A DNA stretch of 64,000 nt, from the NCBI GenBank assembly GCA_013368325.1, contig JAACJK010000232.1, forward strand, positions 161,796-225,795. Reading direction: 5' to 3'. This stretch comes from Ephemerocybe angulata. Its lineage: Eukaryota > Basidiomycota > Agaricomycetes > Agaricales > Psathyrellaceae. Numbering within the stretch: position 1 is the stretch's first letter; the number at the start of each line of letters is the position of its first letter. The position numbers and the translations under genes are program-made. Below are positions 33,721 to 44,097 of this stretch, piece by piece. Under the pieces are notes generated by a model that was given only the letters and a program-made list of their open reading frames with translations, ran no database searches and had not been told where the DNA came from.

Positions 33721-34890
33721 GAGAGGATCTAAGGAGAAGGGGAGAGGAGGAGGGAGAGGAGGCTGAGAAATGAGGACGGGAAGGTCGGCGGGGAAGTGCG
33801 AACGGAGGATTCGGAGCGAGCTTGGTGTACTGTGATCCGTTTGGGTTCGAAGGGTTGGAGCGAAGGACGATAAGGGTCGGGCGAGTCGTCTTGGGGTGCC
33901 GGCGACGGAGCGTCTTGAAGTGCAGGAGCAGACGTCGCGGTGGTGGGTGCGAACGGTTGTGGATCGAGAGAGGTTGGAGGGGCGAGCTGGGCGTCGATGG
34001 TCGGTACGGATGGGGAGGAGAGGGGGACGGTATGTCGGGATATCGAGAGAGGCTGTGGGCTCGAGGAAGGCGCTGGGTGTGTCGTCCGTCGGTTCCGAGG
34101 AGGCCGAAGCGGCGCATCCGACATCGAGGGTGTCAAGTCGAAGTCGGGTGGTCGGCGAGTGGGTTGAGGTTGGTATTGGACGAGACGTCGAGCGCGTGGG
34201 GGGTACGAAGGCGGTAGTGGAGGGGAAAGGAGGAGGGGGGAAGGTGGAAGGAGAAGAGTACTCACTGACGATGACGAACCAAGCTGCGGCGGGGATGGAG
34301 GCTAATTGGGTGGCGTCCATGACTTCATCCCACGTCCCGCGTTTGGAGAAGTATCTGTAGAAGGAAGGGCGCAGATGAGATCAGTACCGAGTCGAGCGCA
34401 CACAGGAAGGTTGAACGACGCACAGAAGTGCGCTGAAGACCGTCATATCATGATGACGAAGAATCCGATAGCGAGGAGGGCATGCTGCGACCTGCGCACG
34501 AGACTCGGCCATCACTTCGATCGTGCTAGAGACTTGTTAGCTTTGGGGTCGCGTGAGGGAGGGATGAGCCGAACTTACAGGGCGACACGGGGGAGGCGGA
34601 TATCCGCAGGATAGAGAAGCGGAGTAGAACAGAGGTACGGAAGCACCGAGAGGAGGTGATGCCGTAGAAAGCTGCCCAAATCGTCTGTCAGACCACACGC
34701 GAACCATACAGATGAAGACGAACAAAACTCCAGGATACCACCCTCGTCATGTACTCGACCGTAGACATAACAACCAACCCCGCCTCCATCCCAAACCACA
34801 CGCGTTTGCTGACCCGATGGACGTCGCAACCGTCCCGAGCACCGTCTGAGCGCGCTGCACACGATGAGCATCGTGCTCGTCATATGCACA
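33721..34890 (-). pseudogene. Probable membrane protein remnant with Ser/Pro tail
   Basis: Minus-strand pieces suggest a multi-helix protein: a hydrophobic segment SQHALLAIGFFVIMI (about 34440-34495), then YFSKRGTWDEVMDATQLASI and PAAAWFVIVS (34268-34360, with TAG acceptor and GTGAGT donor), then a proline/serine-rich tail (PDFDLTPSMSDAPLRPPRN) down to 33729. An in-frame TGA separates the first two segments, and the upstream exon near 34.57-34.8 kb is ambiguous between frames. The gene is probably decayed. The family is not recognised. Confidence 0.3.
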
Positions 34891-35174
34891 CTGCTGCGGC
34901 TCGCAGGCGCTTCAGCTGATCAGGGCGCCCTTCCCATGCCGGGCGTATCGTCAGGAAGACTTCAGCGTCGCTCGTCAATCCAGGTCTTCTCACCGACGAT
35001 GATGGTTTGGAAGAAGGATGCGTGGGAATGTGTTGCCTGTCCGATGCCATTTAGGGCCTCGGCATGCGGGTGTGCGAAAGCCAGGCGGCGGGTTCGCGCA
35101 GGCGAATGTGCAGTTTGTCCCGAGGGTGACTTGTTCGGCGCAGAGGATGCCAAGAGTTCCTCGTTGACTGTGTC
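34891..35174. other. Spacer with cysteine-rich frame of doubtful value
   Basis: A plus frame (34864-35199) contains WECVACPMPFRASACGCAK, but the opposite strand and other frames are equally open. No support for a gene. Confidence 0.3.
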
Positions 35175-35950
35175 ATGCTATTGCACGTATCTGTGGTAGA
35201 TGTGGTCGAGCTACCCACGGGCTTGTTTCTGTCGTTGGAGATGCTGGTGCTTAACCTTGATTTGAACATGATGGGGACGATGGTCGAGTATCTCCAGTAC
35301 GTGGACTATCTCGGTGAAACTGTATCTCGGCAGCTGGTGGAGATCGATTTGCGAGCCCACCATGCAAAGTTCGCTACGAGGCATTACGTCTCCTCCACGA
35401 CGACGATTCACAAGTATTATTACGACCACGATCCACTTGCGACCCTTCGGGAGGAGCTCATTATTAGAGCGTTCCGAGACTCAACCTTACTCCATTGCCT
35501 CTGCGCCTCTCATTCCGTCGACTTTCGCTATCTAGACATTCCATTTGAGCGGCGTACCCACCACTACCAATCCATGACGCCCACTACCAATCCCTGACGC
35601 AATGCGAAAATCTCGAGCACCTCGCTCTATCGGTACTGTGGAACAAACGCGAGGAGGAGGATGAACCTGTCCCATATGACAGTCCAACTACCGTCATGCA
35701 GTCACTCACTGCCCTAACATTCCACTTGTTCTTGACCGGAAGGATTGGGATGCGACATGTGGGGCCTTGGTGGATGTATAGGGATGTTCTTACCCATTGG
35801 CCCAAAGCCAAAGATATGTTAATTCGCCCCGTTAATAATAATAAGATATACTCGAGGATAGCGGTATCTCTCAAAGACCCGGAACTGCAATACATTATAC
35901 CACAACAGAATCCATCAGAGTGTTACTATCCAGGGTACATATCGTACTGA
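35175..35950 (+). pseudogene. F-box/LRR-like relic
   Basis: Frames at 35175-35597 and about 35590-35950 together resemble the C-terminal half of an Agaricomycete F-box-like protein: LSLEMLVLNLDLNMMGTMV, ATLREELIIRAFRDSTLLH, then CENLEHLALSVLWNKREEED, MQSLTALTFHLF and DVLTHWPKAKDMLI. Leucine-rich strand motifs recur, and the frame changes near 35.58-35.6 kb beside a 22-bp tandem repeat (CCACTACCAATCC). No start, F-box or clean intron is found. It is likely a broken gene of the same broad class as 12906-13853. Confidence 0.4.
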
Positions 35951-36032
35951 AAAGCAGCTTGTTGGGCGTTACGGCGACGCTTAAGATACACGCTACCAGC
36001 GCAGGTGTAATACCGTGGGCGTGCATAAAGTT

Positions 36033-37358
36033 CTATTTAGTGCTAGATATTCCCCCATGTACCGCAGCCCAGCACGGCCTTGCAACCAGGGCTTCAAACC
36101 ACCTCGAGACGCTTGGGCGACTGGTTATGAGGTCGCTGGCTCCCTCGCCTGCACGGGAAAGGAGGTTTCCCCATGGTATATGATACAGGTCAGCGAGAGT
36201 TACTGTCTGCATCGCGAAGCTGAGATTAATCACTGTCGGTATGTGCCGAGTGAATTACTGTGCTTACTTCTCCTGCAAGGTACGCCTGTTTGGAGAGGAT
36301 TGTTTCGTAGGCGTCTAATTTGGCGCTTAGTTGATCAATGGCGTATTTGACAGCCTCCTCATCAACGGAGACACCCATTGCACTGAGTGTATAACTGAGC
36401 ATTAGTGTTTACATTTTGAGAGCTGCGCGAAATAACGCACGTATGGAACACACGCTCGTACACGATGAAGCGGACTTGAGTGGGTTGGAGATGCGAGGAT
36501 CGAAAGGGGAGTCTGGTGGTACTTAGGCTACACACTCAGACAAACGTAGAATAGTGCGAGACAAATGATATGATATTCGATGAGCGCGAGACGATGGATA
36601 CGAGTACGGATAACGGACGGACGGACGGACGTGAGACGAAACGAAACGAGACGGAGCGAGAAACGTAGACGTAGAGTGGGGGAAAACCGGGGAATTCTAA
36701 TCTACAGAGTGCTCCTATATGTGAAAACCTGCATGCGGCGACACCTTACTCGCCCGCATGCCTTCGCACAGCCTAAGTCCCATAGCTGCATGACTCAAGG
36801 GCCCAGACCGCGAGATGAAACATATCTCCAGCGTCTAAACGCATGTACGCATATGCTCGCCGGACCGCCAGATCCGTTGAGCGCCAAATAGTGAGTGATG
36901 TCACCGATTCTGCGTCCAGAATCGGTGGCATCCCTACAACGATCTTACTCGCGTGTGCATCAAACTGCGAATATTCTAGGCTAGCGGCGCGCTCGAAGAT
37001 GCCTGTTGCTTCAACATCGCTTTGGGGTGGAATGAGACCTTGAGTGCCTTGTCCCGCATACTTGAGCGCAATATAGCGCCCTATGGCGCGCGATTCGTAG
37101 AGACCGAACCCCTCGTCATCCTATGAGGGATTTGGAAGTGAGTTCAAAAAGACGGCTTAGATGTATATGGCCGTCGAGCGTACGCACTATGTACGGCACT
37201 TGCCCGAACGGATTCTTCTCGAGGAAATCGGCGCTTTTCTGTTCTTTATTTCGTAGATATATTGGATGAAACTCGAATGGTACCTCTTTCTCGTGGAGGA
37301 TTAGCGCAACACGGAGGGAGGCAGTCGATGCTGGGGCTGCGTAGAGTTTGAGAACCAT
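36033..37358 (-). pseudogene. Glutathione S-transferase, interrupted
   Basis: Exon 1 (37188-37358) encodes the thioredoxin-fold start (MVLKLYAAPASTASLRVAL..FLEKNPFGQVPYI). Exon 2, from 37120, encodes DDEGFGLYESRAIGRYIALK, then LIPPQSDVEATGIFERAASLE and ends near HASKIV at about 36945. After a 550-bp gap the C-terminal helical domain resumes: 36268-36382 (MGVSVDEEAVKYAIDQLSAK..LSKQAYLAGE) and 36033-36206 (TVTLADLYHIPWGNLL..RPCWAAVHGG). The fold, the FGQVPYI cis-proline loop and the ESRAI glutathione-binding motif mark a fungal GST, which conjugates glutathione to electrophiles in the cytosol. No donor near 36945 has the phase needed to splice over the gap, and a perfect hairpin sits at its edge, so an insertion probably broke the gene. 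Confidence 0.75.
36899..36930. repeat. Hairpin at the GST break
   Basis: CACCGATTCTG (36902-36912) and CAGAATCGGTG (36917-36927) are perfect inverted repeats around CGTC, extendable by three bases with one mismatch. It sits at the edge where GST similarity stops. Confidence 0.85.
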
Positions 37359-37395
37359 GGTGTCACATTATCTGACTTTCTCTCGAATGTGAGGA

Positions 37396-37406
37396 CTTAT
37401 ATACCA
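37396..37406 (-). promoter_or_regulatory. TATA box of the GST gene
   Basis: The minus strand reads GGTATATAAGT about 40 bases ahead of ATG 37358, a strong TATA match at a short but acceptable distance. Confidence 0.6.
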
Positions 37407-37715
37407 CCTCGATTATATGGGGTCTTCATAGCCCCGGTAGATAGAAGCAGCGCGTTGAGCGTTCGGTGATGATCAGAGAAGATAGAACTGTATACTAGGG
37501 AGCGATTGTGGAAATTAAACAGGCTTCTCGTCATTGATGCCTACCACCTCGCGTTAGATTCAGAGGTTCTGAGTCGCAGGTCAATCAGAGTCGCACACAA
37601 GCCCGATAATCAGGTATGATGCAGATAAACTGCCATTGAGCTATGTTACAGTGCCTCCCAATTGTTTACAACATTTGTTACGTTTTGTCAACCATGAATA
37701 TGCATGCACCTCCAA

Positions 37716-38045
37716 TCAAGCAGTGCTGGTAATTCCATCCTTGATAGCGACCCACGATGGGCGGGCGAGGAGAGCGTTGAACCACTTGGCGACATTCGGG
37801 CGGTTGTCGATGAGGTCTCCAAGTCCGGCGCGGTAGAGACGCGTGCCGAATGGGATGTGGTACAAATCGGCGAGGGTGAGCTCCTACAGGTACGAAGCGA
37901 AAAATGTCAGTGAGAGTGTTAGAAAGATGGCGTAAGGATACACATACGCTTCCTGCGAGGTACACTTGCTTGCCGAGGATGCCCTCGTACACGTCGAGTT
38001 TGACGTTAAGCTGGTCAATCACACCCTTCACAACCCTCATTCGTT
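37716..38045 (-). pseudogene. Second GST, 5'-truncated
   Basis: The terminal exon (37716-37883) is intact: ELTLADLYHIPFGTRLYRAG, then LIDNRPNVAKWFNALLARPS and WVAIKDGITSTA with TGA. The preceding exon (37948-38041) gives VVKGVIDQLNVKLDVYEGIL..KQVYLAG and a GTATGT donor. Just upstream the frame shifts by one base (SLKIPNE against MRVVKGV), and then all GST similarity stops at the edge of a dispersed repeat (38.1-39.0 kb). The N-terminal, glutathione-binding half is absent. It is a paralogue of the locus at 36.0-37.4 kb on the same strand, arranged as a broken tandem pair. Confidence 0.75.
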
Positions 38046-38100
38046 GGGAATCTTCAACGAGTTTCGACCGCGTGAAACATCGTCCAGGTTACGCCCCGAG

Positions 38101-38960
38101 TACTCTCGAAAAGGCTCATGCAGGTTCATCACGTGCCCGACCTCAACACACCGAATCACTTATCGAACCTCCCTCCCCTCGTCACCCTTCCTCCCACCCA
38201 CACCTTTCCTCCAACAAAGACCAGTAGAAGACACCCCTCAAGCCCCCACAGTCTAATCTCTAAACTCACTTTTAAACTCTCCTCTCCCACTCACCCGAAT
38301 ATCTATACTCACCCTCCCTCTCGCATATCTAGAGCAGACGGGCGACGCAGTGATGTGCAGCGATCACCAGCTCTAGAGACAGGAGAGGGAAGAGAGAGTA
38401 GGAGGGCGTAACAGAGGGGGGCGCAGACAAAGGAGACGCACCGGGAGCGAGGGATGATCGGGTCGTGACGAGGGCTACATCACGCTCCGCCATGCTGCAC
38501 GCAAGCAGCACCAACATAACGAAGGGAACTCGCTTACCTTGACCAGCACGCCGTCCTAATCGCCGCCCGCCACGCCCTCGCATCACCCTCGCTCGTTGCC
38601 GAGCTCCAACAACCTCCTGTCGGCCTTCTCGTCGCTGTGTCCTCCGTCCATCAACCCATCGCCTCCATCCTTCGTACATCCTCCATCGCCGGCCCACAAA
38701 CCCCACCTCCCGACCACCTCTTCCTCATGCGCTACTTCATTCCACCACACCCCATCCCCGCCCTTCGTCCTCCCCACCAATTATCGCCTCCGATCCTCTC
38801 GCCGCCCCTCTGTAACCCGCCCGTATTCGTAGTCGCAGTTGTCCATAGTCGTTAGTCGCGCGCCTGTAGTAGCAAGTAGAACACACACTCCACGGCCCCG
38901 TCGCGCCGAGGGGGACATCGACGACCACCAGCCATAAGCGATAGGCGCCGAAAAATCAAT
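38101..38960. repeat. Dispersed repeat R1, copy 1
   Basis: The segment shares a long diverged match with 47.17-48.43 kb. Markers are CATCTAGAGCAGA-GGGCG and GATCACC-GCTCTAG (38330 against 47390) and a CGCGCCTGTAGTAGCAAGTAGAAC box (38857 against 48318, split here by substitutions). A conserved reading frame YLDQ-AVLIA..HxxASPSLVA occurs in both (38536, 47649), with differences mainly at third codon positions. It may derive from a coding sequence carried by a mobile element. Confidence 0.65.
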
Positions 38961-40090
38961 CCACGATCGACCAACCACGAACGAACCAATCACACACCGT
39001 CCCCTTCACTGTTCTCTACCTTGTCTCCCACATTCTCCATCCACCTTCGCCAGTCGCCCCACATGGTGGTATATATACATAGTATAGCGCAAATAGACTT
39101 CGAAATACCATTTTCAATACTCTGGGCGGAATACGAGTTTGCACTGGCTCAGAAAGTCTGATCGATCCATGAAGTCTTGCTCGGCAGTAAGGTTGGATGA
39201 ATTACACCCACCATCCCCGGACTTACCTTGCAAAGTCCCTCCGAGACTGTAATATCTTCATTTGAACTTGGGAGCAATTCAGTGTAGCCTCAGAGACATG
39301 CATTCAGGTTTCTCTCTGCTGGTCAGTCGGACAGCCACATTCGTCGAGAGCTGGCCAGATTTCAATATGCGCAATGCGGCGAGTTCAATTCATGTACAGT
39401 CCCTGTATAGGATGAAAGAGACTGGCTTTTTTCCAGCTTTATTCGTGATATGTGAGCATGTACATCGTGGTAATCAATTCGTCTGACCAAATATGCGGCA
39501 CAGCAACGCTCGAAGCGACTATTCTTAATCTTTGAGTCTCTGCTGCGTACGTCTCGCTACTCTCGCACTGCCAACTTACGCAGAACACACGCTAGAGTAG
39601 TCGAGAATGGATATTCCCTCGCTGAGCGGTTATCCTCACGCAAAGGTGCGCATGCACCAGCATTAAAGTACGCGACCATGCGTGCGCCTCTTCAAAACGC
39701 GAATATCTAGTATCTTCTCAGTGCGCGCGCCTCAACCTGACCCTGCCAGTCCGTTATTCGAATCTCGAATAGTGGGATGATTAATTGTACTATTTGAACC
39801 CACTCAAATGATAACAGACGGAGTTGACATCGCTCTCGCGGAGTCACGGCAATCGGCGCTATCATAAGAAGTGCAAAATGAGTTATTTCGCTGAACGAAA
39901 ATCAAGACGACGAAATATCCGATATCTCGAGAGTCGCGCATGGGCTTACAAGCCTCGGGTCTTATATTGATGCTTGCGTGGTTGTATTGACTCATATGCC
40001 CTGCTATAATCTATTGATTCACTACATATAACTAGGGACAATGAGGCTAGAACTGTTTCACAAGTCCAACGCACCCAAACTGATGCATAA
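38961..40090. other. No supportable gene
   Basis: AT-richer spacer between repeat R1 and the reverse-transcriptase remnant. The short frames carry no motif. Confidence 0.4.
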
Positions 40091-41221
40091 CTCAATTACT
40101 CTCATCCGAATCGGCCTTTCTGCGACTCAGTCGTCCGGTCTCTGCGCGAAGGCTTTTGGCCGTATGCTTCAATCCCAGATGACTATCCTTTGGTCTATGA
40201 GGCTCCTCAGCCTCAAATCGATGACGAAGACCAGATTAGGTTTCTGCGAGACCAGCGTGATATCGAGCTCTCGCGTAATCGCTATTCTGCAGGTTTTCGA
40301 ACATTGCTAGAGGGAATGGCGCGTATGCCCAACTTTGCGGTACCAAAGGATAATGGGACTGCTTGGCGCCAGGTGGTGAACCATAGCTATGGCCCTCATG
40401 CGCTCAATCTCTTAGTTGACAAAGAAGCGATGGGTAAGGCGCCGCTCGACGGAATGCGGTCTTTCGGCCCTACCCTAGTTGACTTTCGTCGACGGTTTCC
40501 GGATGCTCGCTTGATTCTTTGGAAGGCCGACGTCCGTGAAGCTTACCGCCTCATTCCTATGCACCGTTTCTGGCAAATCAAGCAGGTGGAATATGTCGAT
40601 GGACTAAACTACGTCAATCGATGTAATGTCTTCGGAGGTACCGCTTCGCAGATCCTTTTCATTGCCTTCATGGCACTCGTCAACTGGATTGCTGTCTATG
40701 TCTTCGCCATCCCTGCTATTTCCGAATATTCCGACGATCATTTCGGCGTCGCTCTCGAGGACGACGTTGAATGGTACGAGCCGTATCAGAAATTGTTGCC
40801 TGGACCTCAGGCGCAACTTCTTCGTGTTTGGGACCGACTTGGGGTGCCCCACAAGGAATCTAAGCAAGTCTCCGGGAACCCTCTCACGATTATCGGGATT
40901 TCAGTCGACACCACCACCATGACTCTATCTCTTCCCGATGAGGCCAGAGCTGAACTTCTCCAAGAGTTGGAGCTCTGGTGCGACGAATCTGGTCAGCTCG
41001 CCCGGAAAGGCGCCACCCTTAAGCGGTGGCAGCAACTTGCCGGGTGGCTGAATTGGTCCTTTAATGTCTTTCCACTTCTCCGTCCATGCTTGGCGAATGT
41101 CTACGCCAAGATGCGAGGGAAGTCGGAACCCTCTGCTAAAATTCGAATTAACAATGCTGTGCGTTCCGATTTATCTTGGGCCCGTAATCATCTCCTCTCG
41201 GCATCTGGCAACGAATTATGA
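40091..41221 (+). mobile_element. DIRS-like reverse transcriptase remnant
   Basis: The frame is open from a stop just before 40091 to TGA at 41219-41221, about 376 residues, with no ATG at its head. It reads RPFCDSVVRSLREGFWPYAS, MPNFAVPKDNGTAWRQVVNH, ILWKADVREAYRLIPMH (motif A, with the catalytic Asp), NRCNVFGGTAS (motif B) and ISEYSDDHFG (motif C, a YxDD box). The thumb-like GISVDTTTMTLSLP and a KRWQQLAGWLNW segment follow. This order matches reverse transcriptases of DIRS/Ngaro-type tyrosine-recombinase retrotransposons. RNase H, methylase and recombinase parts are missing, and no terminal repeats were found. The reading frame itself has no internal stop over more than 1.1 kb. Confidence 0.75.
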
Positions 41222-44001
41222 ACACAGGTTGTATTTTTCATATGCATAGCATAATCTAAGTATAGATGTACAGTGTGTGTGCTGCGAGAATCTGTCAAAT
41301 TACTCACCTACGCCGCAACACTCTCGTACAGAATCTGGACATTCACACACATGTCTATCTCGGAAATCTGACTCTCAAGTTTCAACCCGTCCCTCCACGC
41401 TTGGAGCAAAGCCGTCTGTCCCCATACACACTCCACTCGGCCCTGTGACGATCGCTCATTCACAACGAGCGTGCCAAGTCCGTGCACTACGCACCATGGC
41501 ATACGCCAATGCCCAGTCCCCGAATATTCACGCATGCAGAATGGCTTTGAAAGTCGGTCTCGCACGCACGAAGCATTTGGGAGATGCACGCATGACACAG
41601 CCCGTCGGATACGTCAACCTGGAGCGCGCGAACTCATCGGCTTCTCCACCGACTACTGGGCGAAACGCATCATCCAAGTCACATAAGACTTCGGGCGTAT
41701 ACCCTCGGAGACCCGACTCAAACTTGCCCCCATTGACGGTTCAGATCTCCGCCGTACGTACCTTGCTGACCTAGGCCAGGGCTCACCCACGCGCAATAAT
41801 CTAACTACTCTAGTACGCGACACTACGAGGTACGTTGATTGGTCTATTCTACTCTCCCCTTCGAGCTCAAACCACTAGTCTGAATGAAGTTACGTGAGTT
41901 AAGGAGTGCGGGAGATACGTGGCGGGACTTACGCATTGCGGGGGTCGACCGCGTAACGATATTCGGGCGAGCTGACAATATCTCGCGAGCAAAGTGCCGA
42001 ATTCACGGCGCTCGAGAACGTACCCGCACATCGAAAGTGGCTGAGCATAGCGAGACGGGATGTACCCGCAAATGGGCGGCGAGTGACGCCCAGGTCTCGA
42101 GTTGAAGCATGAGCGTGCGATGTGTACAAGGTGTTAGCTGATAAACGGAGGCGCAGGAAAATCGACAAACACACCTTCGCCCAGTCCGAACGCCGTCCTC
42201 CAGCCGTTATCCTCGACGACATAAGTAGAGCAAGCTATGATACAGTGAGTCAATGATGAAAGAAACGAGTGCGAGTCGTACTCAGCTTTACGGTGCGAGT
42301 TATGCCAACAAAACGGACCCGAGGACGACGAAGTCGACGACAGCGAATGGTGGCCCGAGGGTCCGGTAGGTGGGACGGTCGAAGTGTGGCGGCGCAAGGA
42401 CGCTGGCGCTCTGAAGGTGTCCGCAAGTGCGAGCGAGGTAAATGCATTGATGTGTGGACGGCTGAAGGAGGACACCCACCACTAGGAGGAACTGAGCTTC
42501 AGAGTGGAGAGCACTACACGAGATACACTGTCACAGTGAGTGAATGATGAATGAAGGTGAAGCAGCCCACTTGCTCGAGGTGTTGCTAAACAGGGCTTGG
42601 GTATTCCAGTCATGATCATGAGCGTTGGTGATCACTACTTATTCCCCGACTTGCAAATCTATATGCCACCGGTATGGCTGAATCGAAAATGAACAGGTGT
42701 ATCAGTGGGTGAAGTACACCCAGAGTGGATCTAGATGTTCAGGGATGGCTCGTGGACTTGGGGAATGGCACATTCGTATTGTGTCAATAGAGTCGTAAGA
42801 AGCCGTGGAGACGCAGCCAGTCCCCTTCCGCATATCCACGTGCAAGGAGACTGGTTTGGTTGGGAAGACATTCATAATCAGGGACCGCCACTGGGATGCC
42901 ACACCGATACTCGAGGAAGCAGCTTGTGACGTTGATCGGCGACCGCACACAGCCGCTACAAGCGCCGGCGGATGAACTTCCAGAGTTCTTGATTACTAGG
43001 GATGGTATGAAGTATCACAATCAAAGTAGAAGAAGGAGAAAGTATATCAAAGGAGCACATTCACATGAAGAAGCCGTGCGAGTAGCGGGTGGGAAGATCT
43101 GAACTAAAATTAGGATACCAGTGTGGACCGCGATCGACGGAAAGATGGACGGACTTTCATTGAATAAATGGCCCGGACAATCCTGGAGCCAATATTGGCG
43201 GTCACTGAGGCAGTGCAAACTTCTGAGTGCGTGGTATTAGCCACTGATCAAGTACAACAATTACATAGCCGAGGAGATGCGAAGTAAGCCTATTTTTGTT
43301 GGGCGCTTAATACTATCATTCTGCCAATGGTGCGATCGCGGGCTTTTCAGAGGATGCAACTGGTCATACATTCTGCGCCGGCGCGCACCTGAGGTATGAG
43401 CAGATAGTGAGTACAGCCTGCCAGTTCTCGACCCAACACTCCCTGATCTCCAGCGGAGTCATCATCATTCCGCGTTCACATAGGCTATGGCTTTATCAAG
43501 GAATCATTCGTCCAGCGCTCCACAGCCATCATTTACAACAGATTTTCCAGGGCTTTTGTCTATGACAATGGGTTCCTACTGATCTTCGGGCGAATATCAA
43601 CTTCTTTTGGGTGCTTCGGGAGTGTACTGCTTCTTTAAGCGCTCTCAGAATTACCGAAATCCTCATTGAATTTTCTTCAAGATCTCTGCTCAAGAATTCC
43701 TCGGGGTAAGGGCACATCCGTGTGATTAGCATTTGCTCCTGCAAAGTTTCAAAAACCGCCTGGTTCAATGGCAGACTGCGCCTACAGAAAGAGCTGCGAT
43801 ATATTTGAACACGGGCATCGAAGGACAACCGAAGTTCGAGATGGGTGGATCTGGGTTGGAGAAGCAACTTCGGGAAGTAAGACAATTGGGGGAACGATCA
43901 AAAACAAAGCATCCTCTGTGCATCTGCTCGCGGATTTACGTATGGGCGCCTACGGAGCGTATAGGGGTGAGCATAGGGAATTAGTATGATGGAGGATAAT
44001 A
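41222..44001. other. Decayed or non-coding stretch
   Basis: A frame around 41620-41880 (ELIGFSTDYWAKRIIQVT, a stop, then RLKALPIDGSD-like sequence) hints at old coding DNA. Frames at 42896-43102, 43529-43885 (minus) and 43733-43984 are moderately protein-like but conflict with each other. A direct duplication of CAGTGAGT-AATGATGAA lies at 42245 and 42536. No gene can be supported. Confidence 0.35.
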
Positions 44002-44010
44002 CATATAAAG
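44002..44010 (+). promoter_or_regulatory. TATA box before the seven-helix-type gene
   Basis: CATATAAAG lies 88-96 bases upstream of ATG 44098. A short upstream frame (44078-44101, seven codons) overlaps the main start as ATGA, which could dampen translation. Confidence 0.55.
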
Positions 44011-44097
44011 GCGGTCGATTCCTGCGATCTCCCACCAAGTCACACACTCCTAATACTCTACTCCCCCTGATTGAGCAATGCAAACGCAACTCAAAGG

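Noticed and set aside
33688..34320. Long minus-strand Pro/Ser/Arg-rich frames treated as one 210-residue protein
   Set aside because: Splice sites around 34268 and the better-behaved alternative frame indicate that only the first 20 residues belong to an exon; the rest is compositional.
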